From the NCBI GenBank assembly GCA_002387735.1, contig DGKJ01000094.1, positions 1-28,414 on the forward strand: DNA of 28,414 nt, given 5' to 3'. This document shows positions 1 through 8,026 of the stretch, one piece after another. Under the pieces are notes generated by a model, which saw only the letters and a list, made by a program, of their open reading frames with translations, ran no database searches and had not been told where the DNA came from. Origin of the DNA: Bacteriovoracaceae bacterium UBA4573. GTDB taxonomy: Bacteria; Bdellovibrionota; UBA1018; UBA923. Positions within the stretch are counted from its first letter, which is position 1. Each line of letters opens with the position of its first letter. The translations under genes were made by a program, and so were the position numbers.

Positions 1-255
1 AAGTAAGGCGATTAGCAAAATCGGGCGTCGGCCAAAACGGTCCGATAGGCCACCGAGGACCGGTGAACTGGTAAATTGTAGGAGCGCGTAGATGGCGATG
101 AAATAGCCGTAGGTTCGCGATACTAGAGCTTCGTCGAAAATAAATCTTCGAATCACATCGGGCATTACCGGAATGACGATTCCGAGCCCGATCGCGTCTA
201 TAGCGATAGTAATGAAAATAAAGGCGAGACTCGCGTTTCGCTGGCGCAGGCGCAT
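1..255 (-). CDS. TCR/Tet-type MFS transporter, N-terminal part (runs off window)
   Basis: The first 85 residues of a major facilitator transporter are visible; the gene continues beyond base 1. It opens with ATG at 255 and MRLRQRNASLAF, followed by a hydrophobic first helix (FIFITIAIDAIGLGIVIPVMP) of the kind found in tetracycline/proton antiporter-like (TCR/Tet) transporters. A second helix and the MFS motif A loop (GGLSDRFGRRPILL) follow at about residues 68-81. The role would be proton-driven efflux of a small molecule across the inner membrane; the substrate cannot be told from this part. It lies just downstream of, and on the same strand as, the LysR-type regulator, 21 bases apart, so the two may be co-transcribed. 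Assignment to the MFS is firm; the TCR/Tet subgroup is likely. Confidence 0.8.
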   Translation of the reverse strand, partial: MRLRQRNASLAFIFITIAIDAIGLGIVIPVMPDVIRRFIFDEALVSRTYGYFIAIYALLQFTSSPVLGGLSDRFGRRPILLIALL

Positions 256-276
256 GGGAAGAACCTACTCCTAAAT

Positions 277-1155
277 TCAGTGAAGCGAAAACGAATTTAG
301 GAGTTTGGCGGCTATCGGATTTTCGAGTTTCCGTTGGGCGGAAATCAACCAGATTTCTTCGTAAACACTATCGAGTCGGCCTAGCCGTAGAAGGTTGCGT
401 TCGGATACTCCTGTCGCTTCCGAAAATGGGGCTATACCCACGCCGTGTTCGGCTAGCAGTTTTTGGAGGCTGGTGTCCTGGGTTTCGGCCACCATTTGCG
501 GGCGAATGCCGTGGAGTTTGAAATAGTGGTTCAGGTCGTGACGTAGTTTACTGTGCAGTGTGGGTACCACAAAAGGCTGTCCGGTTAGTGACTCGGGAAA
601 CTTGTTCTTGAGATTGGCAAATTTCTTAGAGCCGTAGACCGATACTGGAAGTTTTGCGACCGACTTCGAAAAAACTTGGGCTTCTTCGAGTGCTTGAGCT
701 GGATAATTTGAAAGTATGAGGTCAATTTTATGGGCGCGTAGTTCACGAATAAGTTCGTCGCCCTTGCCTTCAAGAATTGAAACCGTACATGGTCCAATTT
801 TGTGAGCCTCCATGACCATCGCAAGAATCACGTTTTTGGGTACGCTATCGAGGGCACCAATCTGTAGGTGATGTTGGTTTTCGGTGTTTCGATCTTTTAA
901 CACCTCTAGCATTTCGTCGCCCAAGCGAAATATTTCGTTGGCATAGTCGAGCGCGGCCTTACCGCTTTCGGTAAGGATTAACTTGCGATTGCGGCGTTCG
1001 AAAAGGGGGCGCCCGACCATGTCTTCGAGGTGCTTGAGCTGGGCGCTAAGGGTAGGCTGACCAAGCCGGAGCTTTTCCGCGGCGCGAGCAATGCCCCCCT
1101 CCGTGGCAATAGCCCGAAAGTAAAAGAGATGATGGTAATTCAACCACTGAGCCAC
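277..1155 (-). CDS. nhaR: LysR-family transcriptional regulator, NhaR-like
   Basis: A 292-residue LysR-type DNA-binding regulator, normal length for the family. Residues 5-65 form the winged helix-turn-helix (NYHHLFYFRAIATEGGIARA through QLKHLEDMVGRPLFERRNR), and the NYHHLFYF opening is typical of NhaR, the regulator of the Na+/H+ antiporter gene nhaA in enterobacteria. The remainder is the periplasmic-binding-protein-like effector domain. The start is a GTG at 1155; AGGAG lies a few bases upstream on the minus strand, which supports it. It is divergent from htpX, with about 100 bases of AT-rich DNA between, so it may control itself or the htpX run. No nhaA is visible here, so the target is unknown; the name rests on the N-terminal resemblance only. 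Confidence 0.8.
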   Translation of the reverse strand: MAQWLNYHHLFYFRAIATEGGIARAAEKLRLGQPTLSAQLKHLEDMVGRPLFERRNRKLILTESGKAALDYANEIFRLGDEMLEVLKDRNTENQHHLQIGALDSVPKNVILAMVMEAHKIGPCTVSILEGKGDELIRELRAHKIDLILSNYPAQALEEAQVFSKSVAKLPVSVYGSKKFANLKNKFPESLTGQPFVVPTLHSKLRHDLNHYFKLHGIRPQMVAETQDTSLQKLLAEHGVGIAPFSEATGVSERNLLRLGRLDSVYEEIWLISAQRKLENPIAAKLLNSFSLH

Positions 1156-1243
1156 GGGACTCCTTTATTCGCTTTAAACGAAGTATTTAATTATATTTAT
1201 CGTATTTTAAAAAGTATCTGTCAAACCTAGAATGGACGTTCGT

Positions 1244-1249
1244 AGGAGG
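1244..1249 (+). promoter_or_regulatory. Shine-Dalgarno site that fixes the htpX start
   Basis: A perfect AGGAGG ends nine bases before the ATG at 1259. An upstream in-frame ATG at 1232 would place this site inside the coding region and has no comparable site of its own. The start at 1259, giving the family-typical MAWFKRIGLF, is therefore preferred. Confidence 0.85.
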
Positions 1250-1258
1250 ATATTTTTT

Positions 1259-2170
1259 ATGGCTTGGTTCAAACGTATCGGTCTTTTTCTCGCGGTAAAC
1301 GCGCTTGTGATTATCACCATTTCGACACTCATGAGCGTCTTAGGGGTGAAACCTTATATTACGGCCTACGGCTTGAACTACGAATCGCTCATGATCTTTT
1401 GTTTGATCTGGGGCATGGGCGGTGCATTCATTTCGCTCGGGCTTTCAAGGGTCATGGCCAAGTGGATGATGGGGGTCCGGGTTATTTCGCCCGACACTCG
1501 CGATTCCGAGTTGGCCGGTTTGGTCCAGATGGTTCACGAAATGTCCCGCGCCGCGCACCTACGAGTTATGCCCGAGGTTGGAATTTATGAGTCGCCAGAG
1601 GTGAATGCGTTTGCGACTGGCCCTACAAAGAATAGATCTCTCGTCGCGGTATCAACTGGATTACTTCACCGCATGCGTCAGGAAGAAGTGCGTGGCGTGA
1701 TTGGCCACGAAGTGGCTCACATTGCCAACGGTGACATGGTCACCATGACGTTGGTTCAAGGCGTAGTGAACGCGTTTGTGATGTTTCTGGCACGCGCCAT
1801 TGCCTACGGACTTACGATGGCACGTGGGAGCGATGGCGAAGAACGCCAGGGAACTCCGATGTCTTACTATTTGGTGCAGTTCGCACTGGAAATGGCATTT
1901 ATGGTTTTGGGTTCCATCGTCGTGGCCTGGTTTTCGCGACTACGCGAATATCGAGCCGACGCTGGCGGAGCCCGTCTTGCCGGGCGTGACAGCATGATAA
2001 GAGCGCTTGAAGCTTTGCGACGAACGTTTGAAGGCGTCGATCCGAATGCTCAGCCGGCTATACAAGCTCTCAAAATATCCAGTCGCCCGGGTGGGATCAT
2101 GAAGTATTTTTCTACCCACCCGCCGCTCGAAGAGCGCATTGAAAGATTGAAGAGAGCGACAGCGGCATGA
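1259..2170 (+). CDS. htpX: HtpX, inner-membrane zinc metalloprotease
   Basis: A 303-residue M48 membrane protease. HtpX degrades misfolded inner-membrane proteins and overlaps in function with FtsH. Two hydrophobic helices open the protein (about residues 6-28 and 42-63). The zinc-binding HEVAH lies at about 150-154, and the third ligand glutamate is in LREYRAD near residue 230, after another hydrophobic hairpin. All catalytic residues are present and the length is normal. The start is set by the AGGAGG at 1244-1249. Its stop overlaps the start of the next gene by four bases (ATGA), so translation is probably coupled to the YqhA-like protein. The run of membrane-quality genes that follows suggests an envelope-maintenance operon. 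Confidence 0.95.
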   Translation: MAWFKRIGLFLAVNALVIITISTLMSVLGVKPYITAYGLNYESLMIFCLIWGMGGAFISLGLSRVMAKWMMGVRVISPDTRDSELAGLVQMVHEMSRAAHLRVMPEVGIYESPEVNAFATGPTKNRSLVAVSTGLLHRMRQEEVRGVIGHEVAHIANGDMVTMTLVQGVVNAFVMFLARAIAYGLTMARGSDGEERQGTPMSYYLVQFALEMAFMVLGSIVVAWFSRLREYRADAGGARLAGRDSMIRALEALRRTFEGVDPNAQPAIQALKISSRPGGIMKYFSTHPPLEERIERLKRATAA

Positions 2171-2676
2171 AAAAAATCGAACACCTCTTCGAAGGGGTTA
2201 TTTTTTCGAGCCGGTGGGTTCAGGCACCGATCTATGGAGGTCTCATTGTCGGCGCGGTGCTCTATTCCTACAAGTTTTTGATTGAGCTTATTCACCTTTG
2301 CACCACCGTACGAACTATCAGCGAAGAAATGTTGATGTTAGGAATTTTAACGTTGGTCGACATTTCAATGGTTCTAAATCTCTTGGTGATGGTCATTATC
2401 GGAGGTTATGCGACGTTCGTGAGTCGAATGAACCTAGAGTCTCACGAAGACCGACCTGATTGGCTTCAAAAGGTGGACGCCGGAACGCTCAAGGTGAAAC
2501 TCGCCGGCGCCTTGGTGGGTATTTCAGGAATTCATTTACTGAAGTCGTTTATTAATATCGGAAATAAAGACTTTACACAGGTGAAGTGGCAGATAGTCAT
2601 CCACGTCGTGTTTTTGTTTTCGACTTTAATGCTGGCCTATACAGAAAAAATATTACACTCCTCTCATCGCAAATGA
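2167..2676 (+). CDS. yqhA: YqhA/UPF0114 (TIGR00645) family membrane protein
   Basis: A 169-residue integral membrane protein. It begins with MKKIEHLFEGVIFSSRWVQA, the characteristic opening of the TIGR00645/YqhA family, and keeps the family's conserved centre (VDISMVLNLLVMVIIGGYAT). Three or four transmembrane segments are visible (about 17-37, 55-80, 110-130 and 137-157). The family's function is not established. It overlaps htpX by ATGA at its start and the TerC gene by ATGA at its end, so the three are almost certainly one transcript. Length is normal and nothing is damaged. Confidence 0.9.
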   Translation: MKKIEHLFEGVIFSSRWVQAPIYGGLIVGAVLYSYKFLIELIHLCTTVRTISEEMLMLGILTLVDISMVLNLLVMVIIGGYATFVSRMNLESHEDRPDWLQKVDAGTLKVKLAGALVGISGIHLLKSFINIGNKDFTQVKWQIVIHVVFLFSTLMLAYTEKILHSSHRK

Positions 2677-3626
2677 CGAATATAATTTCGAACGTATCAG
2701 TGGTTCCGAATTGGCTGTGGGCAGCCTTTAGTGGTGGTGTTCTTGTACTTCTGCTAATTGACCTTAGTCTCTTTGGTCGTGGTGATCACAAGATTTCCCG
2801 CAAGGCAGCCTTGTCGGAAAGCGCACTGTGGATTGCGGTGGCGCTGGCCTTTAATGCTTGGTTTGCATCGAAATTTGGGCGGGAACTAGGGCTAGAATTC
2901 CTCACCGGTTATTTGGTTGAAAAAAGTCTAAGTGTCGACAATCTTTTCGTCATACTTCTTATCCTTGGTTCTTTTCGAGTTCCCGAACAGTACCAACACC
3001 GCGTGCTATTTTATGGAGTGCTCGGGGCCATCGTATTGCGGGCCATATTTATTCTGCTTGGGGCCCACGTGCTCCATAAATTTCATTGGATCCTTTACGT
3101 TTTTGGGGCGGTGTTGATTATAACCGCCATAAAATTTCTGCGGGAAACCGACCAAAAAATCGACGTTAAGGAAAGTTTAACCATCCGGCTACTCCGACGA
3201 GTCGTGCCGACGACCACCACTTTTAATGGTAGTCGCTTTTTTGTGATAGAAAACGGTGTTCGTAAAGCAACTCCGTTGTTTGTAGCGTTAATCATTATCG
3301 AAGTGACAGATCTGGTATTCGCTGTTGATTCGATTCCCGCTGTTTTCGCTGTTACCCAGGACGCTTTTGTGGCGTTTGCTTCGAATATATTAGCTATTCT
3401 TGGACTACGTGCTCTTTATTTTGTACTCTCTGACCTGGTCGTGAAACTGCGTTATCTAAAACCAGGTTTGGCAGCGATTTTAGGGTTCATCGGCGTTAAG
3501 ATGTTGCTGATAGATTTTTTTAAAATTCCCAGCTGGGTTTCACTCTTGGTTATTTTTTCCATTCTCACGACGGCAGGTCTTAGTTCTTGGTATGTTGCAA
3601 GACTAGAGACTCGAACTTCGAAATAG
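2673..3626 (+). CDS. TerC/Alx-family integral membrane protein
   Basis: A 317-residue TerC-family membrane protein, close in layout to the Alx/YgjT branch linked to manganese export and alkaline response. Conserved acidic transmembrane motifs are visible: LLIDLSLFGR near residue 25, VEKSLSVDNLFV near 85 and EVTDLVFAVDSIPAVFAVTQ near 210. These aspartates and glutamates are the probable metal-binding residues. Seven or more hydrophobic segments span the length. The start at 2673 forms an ATGA overlap with the YqhA stop and gives a normal N-terminus. A longer in-frame start at 2586 adds 29 residues lying wholly inside the previous gene and is rejected. The substrate here is inferred from the family, not shown. 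Confidence 0.9.
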   Translation: MTNIISNVSVVPNWLWAAFSGGVLVLLLIDLSLFGRGDHKISRKAALSESALWIAVALAFNAWFASKFGRELGLEFLTGYLVEKSLSVDNLFVILLILGSFRVPEQYQHRVLFYGVLGAIVLRAIFILLGAHVLHKFHWILYVFGAVLIITAIKFLRETDQKIDVKESLTIRLLRRVVPTTTTFNGSRFFVIENGVRKATPLFVALIIIEVTDLVFAVDSIPAVFAVTQDAFVAFASNILAILGLRALYFVLSDLVVKLRYLKPGLAAILGFIGVKMLLIDFFKIPSWVSLLVIFSILTTAGLSSWYVARLETRTSK

Positions 3627-3638
3627 GGAATTGCGAAC

Positions 3639-4187
3639 TTGAAAAAATTAAGGCCCTACATTCTGCGGTTTCAGGGTTACGCGGACCGTTTTTGGTACCC
3701 TCCGCTCGTGGGCGTACTGTCTTTGTTGGACAATTTTGTTTTAATTATTCCTAACGACGGAATTTTAATTTCCAGCTCCATGATGATTCCCAAACGCTGG
3801 TTGGCGCTAGCTTTGAGTGTGGCACTCGGGTCCACTTTCGGGGCGCTGATCTTGGCTGCGTTGGTCGAGTACCAAGGGCTACCCTGGATTCTAAATCTTT
3901 ACCCCGGAATCGGCGAAACCAAGGTGTGGGCCTGGTCGTTTAAGGTTTTTGACGCCTACGGGCTGTTCATCGTTTTCGTGATCGCGTTAACGCCGCTCAT
4001 GCAGCAACCCGCAGTGATTCTCGCAAGTCTCGCGAATACCCCGCTACCAAAGTTAGCCGCCGCCATCTTTGCTGGGCGTTTTTTAAAGTATTTGTTTTTG
4101 GCCTACTTAGGTTCTCACGCACCCGAGTTTTTGGGTAAGTTGTGGGGCCTCAAGGGTGAGTTGCGTGATACCGGGGTTTTGAAGTGA
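3639..4187 (+). CDS. Small VTT-domain (YqaA/DedA-like) membrane protein
   Basis: A 182-residue membrane protein with about four to five hydrophobic stretches. The layout resembles the YqaA branch of the SNARE-associated/VTT (DedA) superfamily: an N-terminal amphipathic stretch, a central segment carrying ALGSTFGALILAALVEYQG, then a re-entrant-like ALTPLMQQPAVILASLA and a basic C-terminal AGRFLKYLFLAYLG. DedA relatives act in lipid-carrier flipping and envelope homeostasis; whether this one does is inference. The start is TTG at 3639, nine bases after AGGGA (3625-3629), which overlaps the terC stop. It follows terC by 12 bases and probably ends this operon. Confidence 0.7.
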   Translation: MKKLRPYILRFQGYADRFWYPPLVGVLSLLDNFVLIIPNDGILISSSMMIPKRWLALALSVALGSTFGALILAALVEYQGLPWILNLYPGIGETKVWAWSFKVFDAYGLFIVFVIALTPLMQQPAVILASLANTPLPKLAAAIFAGRFLKYLFLAYLGSHAPEFLGKLWGLKGELRDTGVLK

Positions 4188-4219
4188 CACGCTAGCCCGA
4201 GCCCGCTAAAACTAAGTAC

Positions 4220-4984
4220 ATGAATAAAAAGTGGCTATTGGTGTTTTTGCTGGTGGCGCTCGTTGGTGCTACGTCGTGGGTGTTTTTTAAAAAAGTACAA
4301 CCTCGTGAGCGAGTAAAGGCCAAACGAGGCACTGTGGTCGAGAGTATTTACGGACTCGGAACCGTGGTGGCGGACCACGACTTTCACCTTCGCACTGGCG
4401 TGCCGGTTTCGGTGACAAAACTTTTTGTTAGTGAGGGCGATAAGGTCGAAAAGGGGAGCCCACTCGTTCGAATAGACGAGAACACAATGGTTTCCCCGAT
4501 TGTCGGTGCGGTGAGCACGGTGGCCTACAAAGAGGGGGAACTCGCGCCTGCCCACGCCGTGATCGTGAGTGTCATGAACCTGTCCAAACTGCACCTAGAA
4601 GTTAGTCTTGAACAGCAATCCGTGTTGCGGGTGAAACAAGGGCAAAACGTAGTGGTGTCGTTCGAAAGTTTGAGAAACGAACGAACCGAGGGCATCGTTA
4701 AAGCAATTTATCCGCGTGAGAATCAATTCATAGTAAGAATAGATTTAAATTCGTGGCCCGAAGGTGTTTTGCCGGGAATGACCGCCGACACCGCAATTCT
4801 CGTCGGTCGGAAGTCTGATGTAATTTTAATTCCTGTGCGTGCCATTAAAGCCGGTCTGGTAACACGCGTTCGCAATGGTAAGAAAGAAAAACTGCCAGTA
4901 AAACTCGGTGTGCTCGACGGGGAATGGGCGGAAGTCCTTTCAGAGAATGTGGCGGAATCCGACGAGTTAGTCGTACAAAAATAG
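4220..4984 (+). CDS. Periplasmic adaptor (membrane fusion protein) of an ABC exporter
   Basis: A 254-residue HlyD/MacA-type periplasmic adaptor, on the short side for the family. Residues 6-25 form one uncleaved or lipidless N-terminal helix. A barrel-sandwich (lipoyl-like) half follows (VTKLFVSEGDKVEKGSPLVRI, about 67-87), then the second half (SPIVGAVSTVAYKEGEL), with almost no coiled-coil hairpin between them. The beta-barrel and C-terminal domains follow (GQNVVVSFES, PGMTADTAILVG, VLSENVAESDELVV). The missing hairpin suggests it does not reach an outer-membrane TolC channel in the usual way. It is first of three genes encoding adaptor, permease and ATPase, ending 15 bases before the permease start. 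Confidence 0.85.
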   Translation: MNKKWLLVFLLVALVGATSWVFFKKVQPRERVKAKRGTVVESIYGLGTVVADHDFHLRTGVPVSVTKLFVSEGDKVEKGSPLVRIDENTMVSPIVGAVSTVAYKEGELAPAHAVIVSVMNLSKLHLEVSLEQQSVLRVKQGQNVVVSFESLRNERTEGIVKAIYPRENQFIVRIDLNSWPEGVLPGMTADTAILVGRKSDVILIPVRAIKAGLVTRVRNGKKEKLPVKLGVLDGEWAEVLSENVAESDELVVQK

Positions 4985-4999
4985 GAAGAGGAAGCTGAA

Positions 5000-6250
5000 T
5001 TGTTTTTCTTAGCGCTTCGACATTTAATTAGTCGAAAAAGGCAAACCACTCTTACGCTTCTCGGAATTACCTTGGGTGCCGCCGCTTACATAGCCATTTC
5101 AGCCATGATGCTGGGATTTCAAGAGTTTATCATTGACCAGTTGGTGAACAACGATTCCCACGTTCGCATTAACGCCCGTGAAGAAATGCTCAACGAACAA
5201 GTATTAAATGACTCATTTTTTCCCGACGGGGAACTGGTAAATTGGGTGAAACCTCCGATGGGGCGCAAGGACAACGCTTATATTTTGGCACCCCGGGCCT
5301 GGCTTGATCGACTTGAAGCCGACGAAAAAGTGCAGGCCGCCTCGCCACAATTGGTGGCTCAAGCAATTGCAAATTATGCGAAACTGACCGTCGGCGTGCG
5401 ACTGATTGGTTCTATTCCCGATATTCAACGCCGAGTGTCCAATATTGAAAAATACATGCTCAAGGGTAAATTTTCGGACATTGGTGCAAGTGGCAATCGC
5501 ATTGTTGTAGGCAAAGAGTTTCTCGATAAGATTGGTGCGTCGATTGGCGAGAGCATTCTATTAACCGTAGGGAAATCTGCTCCCCAGCCGTTTAAGATCG
5601 TGGGCGTGTTTCGCCTGGGCGTGAAATCACTCGACGAAACCACGGTTTTTGGCGCGTTGAGTGACGTGCAAAAGTTAAATCAAACCCCTTCAAGAATTTC
5701 CGACATTGCGATTCGCTTGGTGGACGTAGAACAGGCTAGCGAGCTTGCTTCTAATTTAAATCTCATGGGACAGGAAAAGGTTCAGAGTTGGAACCAGGCC
5801 AACGAGGGGATCATGTCGGTATTCAAAACTCAGGATATCGTAAGAAACTCGATGACTTTCGCCATCTTAATAGTCGCGGGATTCGGAATTTATAACATTT
5901 TAAGTTTAGCCGTGAGTCACAAGCGCCGCGAGATAGCCATTTTAAGATCGATGGGGTTTGAGCCTCGCGACATCAGCGAGTTGTTTTTAACTCAGGGTGT
6001 GATTCTGGGAGTAATTGGTGGTTTGCTTGGCGTGGTGATTGGATTGGGCGCATCCTACGGAATGTCGCTCGTACGGGTGTCTGAGGCGCGGGGCTTGGGC
6101 ACTGGCCAAATGATGGTCTCGTTTGACGGGCTTATTTATGTGAAGGCCTTTTTGCTCGCTTGTATTGCATCGAGTGTTGCGAGTTTTTTTCCAGCCCGGG
6201 CGGCAGGAAGACTTGAACCGATCGATATTATCCGAGGTGAGAACTCCTAA
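5000..6250 (+). CDS. ABC transporter permease, MacB/FtsX type
   Basis: A 416-residue permease of the MacB/LolCE/FtsX class. One transmembrane helix near the N-terminus (about 17-40) is followed by a large periplasmic MacB_PCD domain (about 45-275). The FtsX domain with three further helices (about 280-410) ends in FFPARAAGRLEPIDIIRGE, a typical C-terminus. Such permeases move lipoproteins or amphipathic molecules by mechanotransmission rather than a classical channel. The start is TTG at 5000, five bases after GAGGAAG (4988-4994). The stop TAA shares its last base with the ATG of the ATPase (TAATG), so the two are translationally coupled. The substrate is unknown; the LolD-like ATPase makes lipoprotein or lipid-linked cargo possible. 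Confidence 0.9.
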   Translation: MFFLALRHLISRKRQTTLTLLGITLGAAAYIAISAMMLGFQEFIIDQLVNNDSHVRINAREEMLNEQVLNDSFFPDGELVNWVKPPMGRKDNAYILAPRAWLDRLEADEKVQAASPQLVAQAIANYAKLTVGVRLIGSIPDIQRRVSNIEKYMLKGKFSDIGASGNRIVVGKEFLDKIGASIGESILLTVGKSAPQPFKIVGVFRLGVKSLDETTVFGALSDVQKLNQTPSRISDIAIRLVDVEQASELASNLNLMGQEKVQSWNQANEGIMSVFKTQDIVRNSMTFAILIVAGFGIYNILSLAVSHKRREIAILRSMGFEPRDISELFLTQGVILGVIGGLLGVVIGLGASYGMSLVRVSEARGLGTGQMMVSFDGLIYVKAFLLACIASSVASFFPARAAGRLEPIDIIRGENS

Positions 6251-6906
6251 TGGCCATTCAGATGCATGACATCGAAAAGAGCTTTGGAACTCGAGCCACT
6301 AAGGTTTTGCACGGAATCACTGGCGAGATCCAGTCCGGCGAAATGGTCTCGATCACTGGGCGTTCGGGTTCTGGAAAAAGCACGCTGCTTTATATTATTA
6401 GTACCTTGGATCGTCCAAGTGCCGGCGACGTAACGATTGACGGCGTGCGGTTTTCGGCCATGAACTCAAAGCAGCTCCACGGATTTCGAAATACTAAGAT
6501 GGGATTCGTATTTCAGTTTCACCATTTGTTGCCTGAACTAACGGCTTTAGAAAACGTTCTCATGCCCACACTCAAAACCCGTTCGTCTAAAACACGTCGG
6601 GCGTTTGCGTTAGAGCTGCTTCGGGAGTTTGATTTGAGCGATAAAGCTGATCGACTGCCCGCTCAACTCTCAGGCGGTGAACAGCAACGTGTAGCGATCG
6701 CCCGTGCGCTCGTGATGCAGCCCAGGTATGTGTTCGCCGACGAGCCCACCGGGAACTTAGATTCCGCTAACGGTCAGCTTGTGATGAACCTCTTTCGCCG
6801 CATTAATCACGAGCGGCAAACGACGATTATCTATGTGACGCATGATCAAGATTTCGCGGCAATGGCCTCGCGCAAGATTCAACTGGTTGACGGGAAACTC
6901 ATATAG
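6250..6906 (+). CDS. ABC transporter ATPase, LolD/MacB type
   Basis: A 218-residue ATP-binding subunit, complete. Walker A GRSGSGKST is at 37-45 and the signature LSGGEQQRVAIARAL at 140-154. Walker B with its glutamate is VFADEPTGNLD (161-171), and the H-loop is in YVTHDQD near 200. The stretch VFQFHHLLPELTALENVLMP is close to the hallmark of LolD, the lipoprotein-release ATPase, but the operon has an adaptor and a single permease rather than LolC/LolE. It drives the permease encoded immediately upstream (TAATG overlap). It ends 47 bases before the convergent B12-domain gene. Confidence 0.92.
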   Translation: MAIQMHDIEKSFGTRATKVLHGITGEIQSGEMVSITGRSGSGKSTLLYIISTLDRPSAGDVTIDGVRFSAMNSKQLHGFRNTKMGFVFQFHHLLPELTALENVLMPTLKTRSSKTRRAFALELLREFDLSDKADRLPAQLSGGEQQRVAIARALVMQPRYVFADEPTGNLDSANGQLVMNLFRRINHERQTTIIYVTHDQDFAAMASRKIQLVDGKLI

Positions 6907-6953
6907 GTGGGCCAGCTATTTAGCGGGATCAAGATTCGGCAGGAGGACCTGGG

Positions 6954-7748
6954 CTAGGCCACCTTTCGGCGATGGAGCACCGAACTTATGAACTCATGAA
7001 ACTCCCTAGGGTCACCCTCGTAAATACGGAAGTTTTTAGGAGGCCTTTTCATTTGTCGTATTCCTTGGCCTCCGACGACAAGTTCGAGGGGGATTTTGAT
7101 GGACGGGAGCGCTTTTTCCCATTCTTTTGCGAGATTCTTTAAGTGAAGAGGCAAGGCCACGGAAATTCCGATTACTCGAGCTCTGGTTTGATCGGCGTAG
7201 TCTAGAACCTGGCTGAACGGGCAACTAGGATATAACGTGGCCACGCGGACGCCCTGTCCTTCAAGATACTCTTGCAAGAATTTAATTCCAAAATAGTGAT
7301 AATTTCCATCGGCGCAAGCGAGAACGACGTCGCACCGAGAGGGGCTCTTTATTTGGCGCTTCGAGCCTTTCTCAATTTCGTAAAAAATCTGCTCAACCAT
7401 TTGAGAGAAACAATGCTCCTGGATCACTGTGGCTTGGCCTCGATTTTGGAGTTCTGCAATTTCGTAGAGCAGTGGTTGTATAACTCCAGCAAGGAGATCC
7501 GTGGGTGCGATGCCCAGTTTTTTAGCCGTTCGCACGACCTCTGAGGCTTCAATGGATTTTCGCAGAAGGAGGGTATCTCGTAGCGTAGAAAAAAAAGCTC
7601 CAAGCTCCTTGGATTTTTCCACGCAGTCCACTGCCTTGAGTTTCATTTGTTTTTTGCAGTGGGCGCATATCCCGTGAGTGATACTAAAGTCTTTGAGGGG
7701 TTCTTTTTCACCCAGAAATTTCTGACAATACGAGCACCAACGGTACAT
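6954..7748 (-). CDS. B12-binding-domain protein with N-terminal zinc ribbon
   Basis: A 264-residue protein. Residues 1-45 carry two CxxC pairs (C5/C8 and C28/C31), a probable zinc ribbon. Residues about 50-125 look like the helical cap seen before B12-binding domains in MetH and CarH-type photoreceptor regulators. About 135-258 fit a cobalamin-binding Rossmann domain: the usual DxHxxG reads N149-Y-H151-Y-F-G154, so the cobalt-ligand histidine is kept but the aspartate is asparagine. The later conserved parts (RVIGISVALPLHL, ELVVGGQGI) are present. CarH and LitR have a MerR-type HTH in the place of this zinc ribbon, so DNA binding is uncertain. A sensor or regulator role is likely. Its product could sense light or cobalamin, but this is inference. 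Confidence 0.75.
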   Translation of the reverse strand: MYRWCSYCQKFLGEKEPLKDFSITHGICAHCKKQMKLKAVDCVEKSKELGAFFSTLRDTLLLRKSIEASEVVRTAKKLGIAPTDLLAGVIQPLLYEIAELQNRGQATVIQEHCFSQMVEQIFYEIEKGSKRQIKSPSRCDVVLACADGNYHYFGIKFLQEYLEGQGVRVATLYPSCPFSQVLDYADQTRARVIGISVALPLHLKNLAKEWEKALPSIKIPLELVVGGQGIRQMKRPPKNFRIYEGDPREFHEFISSVLHRRKVA

Positions 7749-8026
7749 GTCTGTTTATCGGCAGGAGACGGAATATGCTAAACTTTGAGTTTGCTACAAA
7801 TGTTGGGAAGGGTAAGTATTTGGAATAAAAAAGGAAAAATTGGTAGCGGGGGGATCTTTAGCCTTTGGGGAAAATGAAGCTATCGCAGGGGGTGCGTACA
7901 GCCTAAGTTTTTAGAGGTGGTTAGACGCAGAGGGCTATACTTATGGATTATATCATAAGTCCCTGAGAAGACCCGGCGAGCAGTAGGGCGGGCCGCTGCC
8001 CAACAGTTATGGTGGCTTGATCTCCC
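7749..8026. other. Intergenic region holding the left island boundary
   Basis: There is no credible gene in these 278 bases. It contains the tRNA-like repeat at 7835-7852. A 7-bp inverted repeat (7939-7945 with 7954-7960, loop of 8) lies near a GC-rich stretch with short GGGC/GCCC arms around 7985-8001. The sequence from about 7853 to 8026 has no long open frame and looks like decayed junction DNA between the B12-domain gene and the island. Confidence 0.5.
7835..7852. repeat. Left copy of tRNA-fMet 3'-end-like direct repeat (putative attachment site)
   Basis: AAAAATTGGTAGCGGGGG here is identical to 13393-13410. Its last 13 bases (TTGGTAGCGGGGG) also match the 3' end of the intact initiator tRNA gene, seen as its complement at 13542-13554. 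All three copies point the same way. The distance to the right copy is about 5.6 kb and encloses exactly the accessory gene set. This is the geometry left by tRNA-targeted integration, but no integrase is visible, and the match is short. Confidence 0.5.

Noticed and set aside
1232..1258. Upstream ATG for htpX
   Set aside because: The AGGAGG at 1244-1249 would then be internal, and the start at 1259 matches the family N-terminus.
2586..2672. Upstream in-frame start for the TerC gene
   Set aside because: It would put 29 unusual residues inside the yqhA gene. The ATGA overlap at 2673 is the natural start.
7939..7960. 7-bp inverted repeat as a terminator or operator
   Set aside because: It is short, has no T run and has no gene placed to use it.
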